Below are positions 59,955 to 64,000 of a stretch of 64,000 nt of DNA, piece by piece; within the stretch, counting starts at the first letter, position 1; every line of letters begins with the position of its first letter. Origin of the DNA: Croceimicrobium sp963974215 (lineage in GTDB: Bacteria > Bacteroidota > Bacteroidia > Flavobacteriales > Schleiferiaceae). Location of the stretch: the NCBI GenBank assembly GCA_963974215.1, contig CAXBBL010000007.1, positions 1 to 64,000 of the forward strand, read 5' to 3'. A program made the translations under genes and the position numbers. Under the pieces are notes generated by a model. That model saw only the letters and a program-made list of their open reading frames with translations. It was not told the DNA's origin and made no database searches.

Positions 59955-61615
59955 AGTATTTCGATAAAAACACCTGGTTTTGGGCATTTTTAGCGGCCCT
60001 ATTCTTTTTACCCTTTTTAGGCGGGGTGCATTTATTTGATTGGGATGAAATAAATTTTGCCGAATTAGCCCGCGAAATTGTGGTTACGGGCGATTGGTTG
60101 CAATTGCAAATAAATTACGAGCGATTTACGGAAAAGCCACCTTTATTTTTTTGGTTTCAAGCTCTTTCCATGTCAATCTTTGGCATTAGTGAGTTTGCCG
60201 CGCGTTTTCCCAATGCCTTATTGGGAATAATAGTTTTACCCTTTTTATACATAAGTGGCAAATTTTTAGTAGACCGTAAGTTTGGTTATTTATGGGCGCT
60301 TAGTTGGTTTGGGAGCATCTTGCCCTTTCTCTATTTTAAGAGTGGTATTATCGATCCTCTCTTTAATTTCTTCATTTTTAATGGTTTATTTTTCCTAATT
60401 CACTTTTTGTGGAAAGTCAATACTATTAACCGCGTTTTTCTATCGCATAAAGCGCACTATTACCTTATAATTGGAGGGATTTCTGTTGGCTTAGCCATCT
60501 TAACCAAAGGCCCGGTTGCCTATCTTATTATTTTCCTTACCGTTTTAGTCTATGCTTTTTTGCATTCCTTCCGTTTCGGTTTAAGTCTAAAGAATTTCAT
60601 TTTATACTCAACGGTCGCCCTTGCAGTATTTTTAGCTTGGTTTGCGATTGATGCCAGTTTACATGGTCCTGATTTCTTAATTGAATTCACGATAAGACAA
60701 TGGGAATTATTAACCACTAATGATGCGGGACACGGTGGCTTTCCTGGCTATCACTTTGTGGTTTTACTTTTCGGCTGTTTCCCTGCTAGTGTTTTCGCTT
60801 TGCGCGGATTGGGTAGAATAAAAGGTATTCACACCCAAATAGCTGATTTTCAAAAGTGGATGATTATCCTTTTAGTAGTAATTTTGGTACTCTTTTCATT
60901 GGTAGGCACTAAGATTATTCATTACAGTTCTATGGCTTATTACCCCATTAGCTTTTTAGCGGCCTTAAGTCTTTGGCAAATGAGTGAATTCCCGCGGAAA
61001 AATCCGCGTTGGATGCTGTTATTGTTATTATTCATAGGAATCTTAGTTTCGTTAGTATCAGCTGTTTTGCCATGGGCGGGATTAAACTTAGAAGAGGTGA
61101 AATTCCTATTTGAAAAGGATGCCTTTGCCATGGCGAATTTGGAAGCGGAAGTTCCTTGGTCTTGGCTCGACTTTATTCCTGCTTTTATAATGATTAGTCT
61201 GTTACTTGTTTATACCTTATATCAACAAAAACACCCCATATTTTCTTCGCGCGTATTATTTTTCGGCACGGCTGTTTGGACTTTCGCAAGTTTAATTTTC
61301 TTTATAGGTAAAATAGAACGCATCAGTCAAAGAGCGGCAGTAGAATTCTTCGCAACCCAGCAAGGGAAAGAAGTATACGTAAGTACTTATGGCTATAAGA
61401 GTTATGTGCCTTGGTTTTATGCTCGTATTGAAGATTATGAAAATCCAGAGGCGACTAATCGAGAATGGCTATTCCACGGGGATGTGGATAGAGATGTATT
61501 AATATCTACAAAGGTTACTAAAGTAGAAGCCCTGCAAAAGGAGATTCCAGATGCAGAGCTATTATATACTAAAAATGGATTTTATTTTTTCCGGAGACCA
61601 GCTCAGGATAAGTAG
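59951..61615 (+). CDS. GT-C glycosyltransferase (ArnT/PMT-like, GT39 or GT83)
   Basis: This 554-residue protein has about 12 membrane helices. The first loop has FDWDEINFAELAREIVVTGDWL with the D-E and E residues of the ArnT-type active site, then ERFTEKPPLFFWFQALSMSIFG (the P-P-L-x-x-W motif). The C-terminal soluble domain covers about the last 120 residues. It should transfer a sugar from a polyprenyl-phosphate donor to a lipid A-like or glycan acceptor on the periplasmic side. It is coupled with the PAP2 gene, which could recycle the carrier lipid. Convergent with the GT2 gene, with a 13-bp overlap. Confidence 0.88.
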   Translation: MKYFDKNTWFWAFLAALFFLPFLGGVHLFDWDEINFAELAREIVVTGDWLQLQINYERFTEKPPLFFWFQALSMSIFGISEFAARFPNALLGIIVLPFLYISGKFLVDRKFGYLWALSWFGSILPFLYFKSGIIDPLFNFFIFNGLFFLIHFLWKVNTINRVFLSHKAHYYLIIGGISVGLAILTKGPVAYLIIFLTVLVYAFLHSFRFGLSLKNFILYSTVALAVFLAWFAIDASLHGPDFLIEFTIRQWELLTTNDAGHGGFPGYHFVVLLFGCFPASVFALRGLGRIKGIHTQIADFQKWMIILLVVILVLFSLVGTKIIHYSSMAYYPISFLAALSLWQMSEFPRKNPRWMLLLLLFIGILVSLVSAVLPWAGLNLEEVKFLFEKDAFAMANLEAEVPWSWLDFIPAFIMISLLLVYTLYQQKHPIFSSRVLFFGTAVWTFASLIFFIGKIERISQRAAVEFFATQQGKEVYVSTYGYKSYVPWFYARIEDYENPEATNREWLFHGDVDRDVLISTKVTKVEALQKEIPDAELLYTKNGFYFFRRPAQDK

Positions 61616-62343
61616 TTGGGTTTACTAATACCCCATTTGGCCAAGCGGTATTGAAAGGAAACCTTAAGAACCCCTAGTCCATAAATTGCACTGCGCTTAA
61701 AGTTGATAGAGCTTGCCTCCTCAAAATATTTGGTCGGACAAGTGATTTCGGCGATTTCAAAGCCAGCGTAAAAAATTTGCGCTAGCATCTGATTATCAAA
61801 AACAAAGTCGTCGGAATTAACATTAAAATTGGTTCTTTCTAATACTTCCTTAGAAAAAGCGCGGTACCCTGTGTGGTATTCCGAAAGCTTTTGGTTCATT
61901 AATATGTTTTGGCTAAGGGTAAGAATACGGTTGGCCAAATATTTATACCAAGGCATACCGCCTTTCAGGGCTCCTTTGCCTAAAATTCTAGAACCTAATA
62001 CTACTGGATAAACATCATTAGCAATCAAGTAAGACATAGATTCGATTAGCTTGGGAGTGTATTGATAATCGGGGTGAAGCATGATAACGATATCCCCATC
62101 CAAGGCTAAAGCTTTATTATAACACGACTTCTGGTTTCCACCGTAGCCTTTATTACTTTCATGAGGAATGATATGTTTTATACCTAAACGCTTTCCTTCT
62201 CCGATGGTATCGTCGGTAGAGTTATCATCTACTAATACTACCTCGTCAACGATGTCAAAAGGTATTTCATTATAGGTGCGCTCTAAAGTTTTCTCAGCAT
62301 TATAGGCTGGGAGAACCACCACAATTTTTTTTCCGTTTATCAT
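61603..62343 (-). CDS. Family 2 glycosyltransferase (dolichol-phosphate-mannose-synthase-like)
   Basis: This 246-residue cytosolic-facing enzyme has VVVLPAYNAEKTLERTYNEI, the nucleotide-binding VVLVDDNSTDDT, and DGDIVIMLHPDYQYTPKLI with the DxD-type motif region, then YHTGYRAFSKEVLE. There is no membrane anchor. It likely makes polyprenyl-phosphate sugar, the donor that the adjacent GT-C enzymes would need; the link is functional inference. Its 3' end overlaps the convergent GT-C gene. Confidence 0.9.
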   Translation of the reverse strand: MINGKKIVVVLPAYNAEKTLERTYNEIPFDIVDEVVLVDDNSTDDTIGEGKRLGIKHIIPHESNKGYGGNQKSCYNKALALDGDIVIMLHPDYQYTPKLIESMSYLIANDVYPVVLGSRILGKGALKGGMPWYKYLANRILTLSQNILMNQKLSEYHTGYRAFSKEVLERTNFNVNSDDFVFDNQMLAQIFYAGFEIAEITCPTKYFEEASSINFKRSAIYGLGVLKVSFQYRLAKWGISKPNYLS

Positions 62344-62434
62344 GTGGGCAAAAATAGAAATAAGCGCTTAAATCTTAGTTCATTATTCAATAAGAATTGC
62401 TTAGTTTGGGGCTTGTTAACCATTTTTAAGGAAC

Positions 62435-64000
62435 TTGAAGAATACAATCATCTTATTGGCCTTGCTTCTTGTAGGGCATTATTCTGTTGCTCAAGAGATT
62501 AAGGGCAGAGTAATAGACGAGAATAGCGGAGAAGCAGTAATCATGGCCAACGTGATTTTTAAAGGTACGAGTACTGGTACATCAACTGATTTTGACGGTA
62601 ATTTCACTCTACCACTAGGCAAGAACACCTTACCAGTTACTCTCGAATTAAGTTTTATAGGCTATCAAAAGAAGGAAGTGGTGGTGAAAAGCTTGACCGA
62701 ACCTCTGGTTATTGAACTAACCGAAGACAGCCAAATGTTAGCGGCGGTTGATATCGTGGAACAAAGACTAAGTGCCAAACAGCGCGAATCAGCTCTTACA
62801 GTCGAAGCACTTGATAATTTGGCCATTAAAGAAACTCCAGCCGCCAACTTTTATGAAGCCTTGGGTAATTTAAAAGGAGTTGATCTAACTTCCGCTAGTA
62901 TTGGTTTTAAGATTATCAATACGCGTGGCTTTAACTCGACTTCACCCGTTCGTTCTTTACAACTTATTGATGGGGTAGACAACCAAGCTCCAGGTCTTAA
63001 CTTTTCTTTGGGTAATTTTTTAGGAGCGAATGAATTAGATATTGTAAATGTTGATATTATTGCCGGTGCTTCAACTGCCTTTTACGGTCCTGGGGCATTT
63101 AATGGTGTAATCTCTATGACAACCAAAGACCCTTTTCGTTTTCAGGGTTTATCTTTTAGCCAGAAAGTAGGGGAGCGGGCCTTATCAGAAACATCTGTTC
63201 GTTATGCCGAAGCCTTTAAACTATTTAATAAAGAGCGCGAGGATTTTGCTTTTAAAATTAACTTATTTTATTTAAGAGCCGACGATTGGGAGGCTGATAA
63301 TTACGACCCTATTGACGATTCTGAGGTTGGAGCAGATAATCCTGGTCGTTATGATGCGGTAAATATTTACGGTGATGAAAGTTTAGCTTCCAATAATGAA
63401 CGAGGTAGTTTTACCGACGTAAAGTTTAATGATGTTCCGGGATTAGGAACTTTTTACCGACCTGGTTTTAAAGAACCAAATTTGGTGAATTACGATACCC
63501 GAAATTTTAAAGGTAACATCGGTCTATTTTACCGCACCGAAAAGGATGTACAGTACAGTTATACCTTAAACTATGGAACCGGTACCACGGTTTATCAGGG
63601 TGAAAATCGCTTTAGTTTAAATGGTATTCGCTTTATGCAGAATATCGTAGAGGTGAAGAAAAAAGATAAATTCTTTATTCGCGCCTATGCCACAAATGAA
63701 GACGCCGGGGACAGTTATGATGCGGTACTAACCGCCTTTAAGATGAATGATATTATGTTAGGCGATGAAGCTACGTGGAATCAAAACTACGCTGCAGCAT
63801 GGAAAAGACCTTTCCGTTTTAACCAAGCCTTTCAAACTGCGGCGGGTTTTAATGTAGCTGCGCAAAGCTTCGATTCGGCCTTTTTTAATAATGAGTATCA
63901 AGATATTTTAAAAGAGTACAATGAACTGCTGGCCGGTTTCCACGATAGTCTTTTAAATATCGTCTCAACCGGAAGGTTTGCTCCTGGAACTGCTCAGTAT
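62435..64000 (+). CDS. TonB-dependent receptor with carboxypeptidase-regulatory domain (partial, cut by window end)
   Basis: This frame is open to the last base of the window (522 codons), with TTG start at 62435 preceded by AAGGAA; the first in-frame ATG falls inside the first domain. The signal peptide is MKNTIILLALLLVGHYSVAQ. The CarboxypepD_reg-like domain is EIKGRVIDENSGEAVIMANV ... GTSTGTSTDFDGNFTLPLG. The plug is EALGNLKGVDLTSASIGFKI ... IDGVDNQAPGLNF ... STAFYGPGAFNGVISMTTK. The barrel begins at about residue 235. This is a SusC-style or general TonB receptor; no SusD partner is visible. Substrate unknown. Confidence 0.88.
   Translation, partial: MKNTIILLALLLVGHYSVAQEIKGRVIDENSGEAVIMANVIFKGTSTGTSTDFDGNFTLPLGKNTLPVTLELSFIGYQKKEVVVKSLTEPLVIELTEDSQMLAAVDIVEQRLSAKQRESALTVEALDNLAIKETPAANFYEALGNLKGVDLTSASIGFKIINTRGFNSTSPVRSLQLIDGVDNQAPGLNFSLGNFLGANELDIVNVDIIAGASTAFYGPGAFNGVISMTTKDPFRFQGLSFSQKVGERALSETSVRYAEAFKLFNKEREDFAFKINLFYLRADDWEADNYDPIDDSEVGADNPGRYDAVNIYGDESLASNNERGSFTDVKFNDVPGLGTFYRPGFKEPNLVNYDTRNFKGNIGLFYRTEKDVQYSYTLNYGTGTTVYQGENRFSLNGIRFMQNIVEVKKKDKFFIRAYATNEDAGDSYDAVLTAFKMNDIMLGDEATWNQNYAAAWKRPFRFNQAFQTAAGFNVAAQSFDSAFFNNEYQDILKEYNELLAGFHDSLLNIVSTGRFAPGTAQY

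Overview
The window looks like chromosomal DNA of a marine-type Bacteroidota, most likely Flavobacteriales. This rests on gene content: type IX secretion (T9SS) C-terminal sorting domains, a CHU_C/gliding-type C-terminal domain, SusC/TonB-style receptors with carboxypeptidase-regulatory N-termini, a CcmB-C-D-E-F cytochrome c set, a short AMP nucleosidase, and recurrent TAnnTTTG -7 promoter boxes with almost no classical Shine-Dalgarno sequences. I saw no rRNA, CRISPR, prophage or intact insertion sequence. One tRNA (Met) is present.

Layout. 0-3.7 kb: the last 15 codons of one large secreted adhesin-like protein and a complete paralogue with a near-identical C-terminus. 4.1-14.8 kb: a housekeeping block on the plus strand with guaB, three consecutive envelope foldase-like proteins (two parvulin PPIases around a lipoprotein), a MoxR ATPase, pyrG, yidC and a DUF6438 lipoprotein. 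14.8-19.8 kb: an accessory stretch with a lone lipoprotein, an AraC regulator and two short-chain dehydrogenases, set between repeat-rich intergenic DNA. 19.9-23.6 kb (minus): a DUF2339/DUF3999 membrane pair. 24.2-30.2 kb: AMP nucleosidase, then a minus-strand cluster of response regulator, histidine kinase, PepSY-like protein and TonB-type outer-membrane receptor. 30.4-34.7 kb: a zinc-ribbon membrane protein, an amidohydrolase and a bifunctional penicillin-binding protein.

34.7-38.9 kb is the most plastic part: a small inverted-repeat element that reaches into the end of the penicillin-binding protein gene, two overlapping T9SS cargo genes (the first without a visible signal peptide), a dead IS66 transposase fragment, REP-like hairpins and long direct repeats bounding the block. 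38.9-43.8 kb (minus): a small acidic protein and the cytochrome c maturation set. 44.4-47.4 kb: lipoprotein glutathione peroxidase, mtaB and an inositol-monophosphatase-family enzyme. 47.4-53.3 kb (minus): a conserved envelope/redox cluster (amidase, MlaD/MCE protein, membrane Fe-S protein, HAD protein, lipoprotein, CCG Fe-S protein, small protein), divergent from an lptD-like gene. 56.3-62.3 kb: two GT-C glycosyltransferases, tRNA-Met, a START-like protein, a PAP2 phosphatase and a GT2 glycosyltransferase. The window ends inside a TonB-dependent receptor.

The least explained signal is not a gene. It is a family of short intergenic elements ending in CTCAGGT. The best copy (3.69-3.88 kb) has 13-bp terminal inverted repeats and TA at both borders. 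A second dispersed repeat family is built on GTAATTCGG. Together they mark most of the gene-poor gaps and appear to have altered gene ends.
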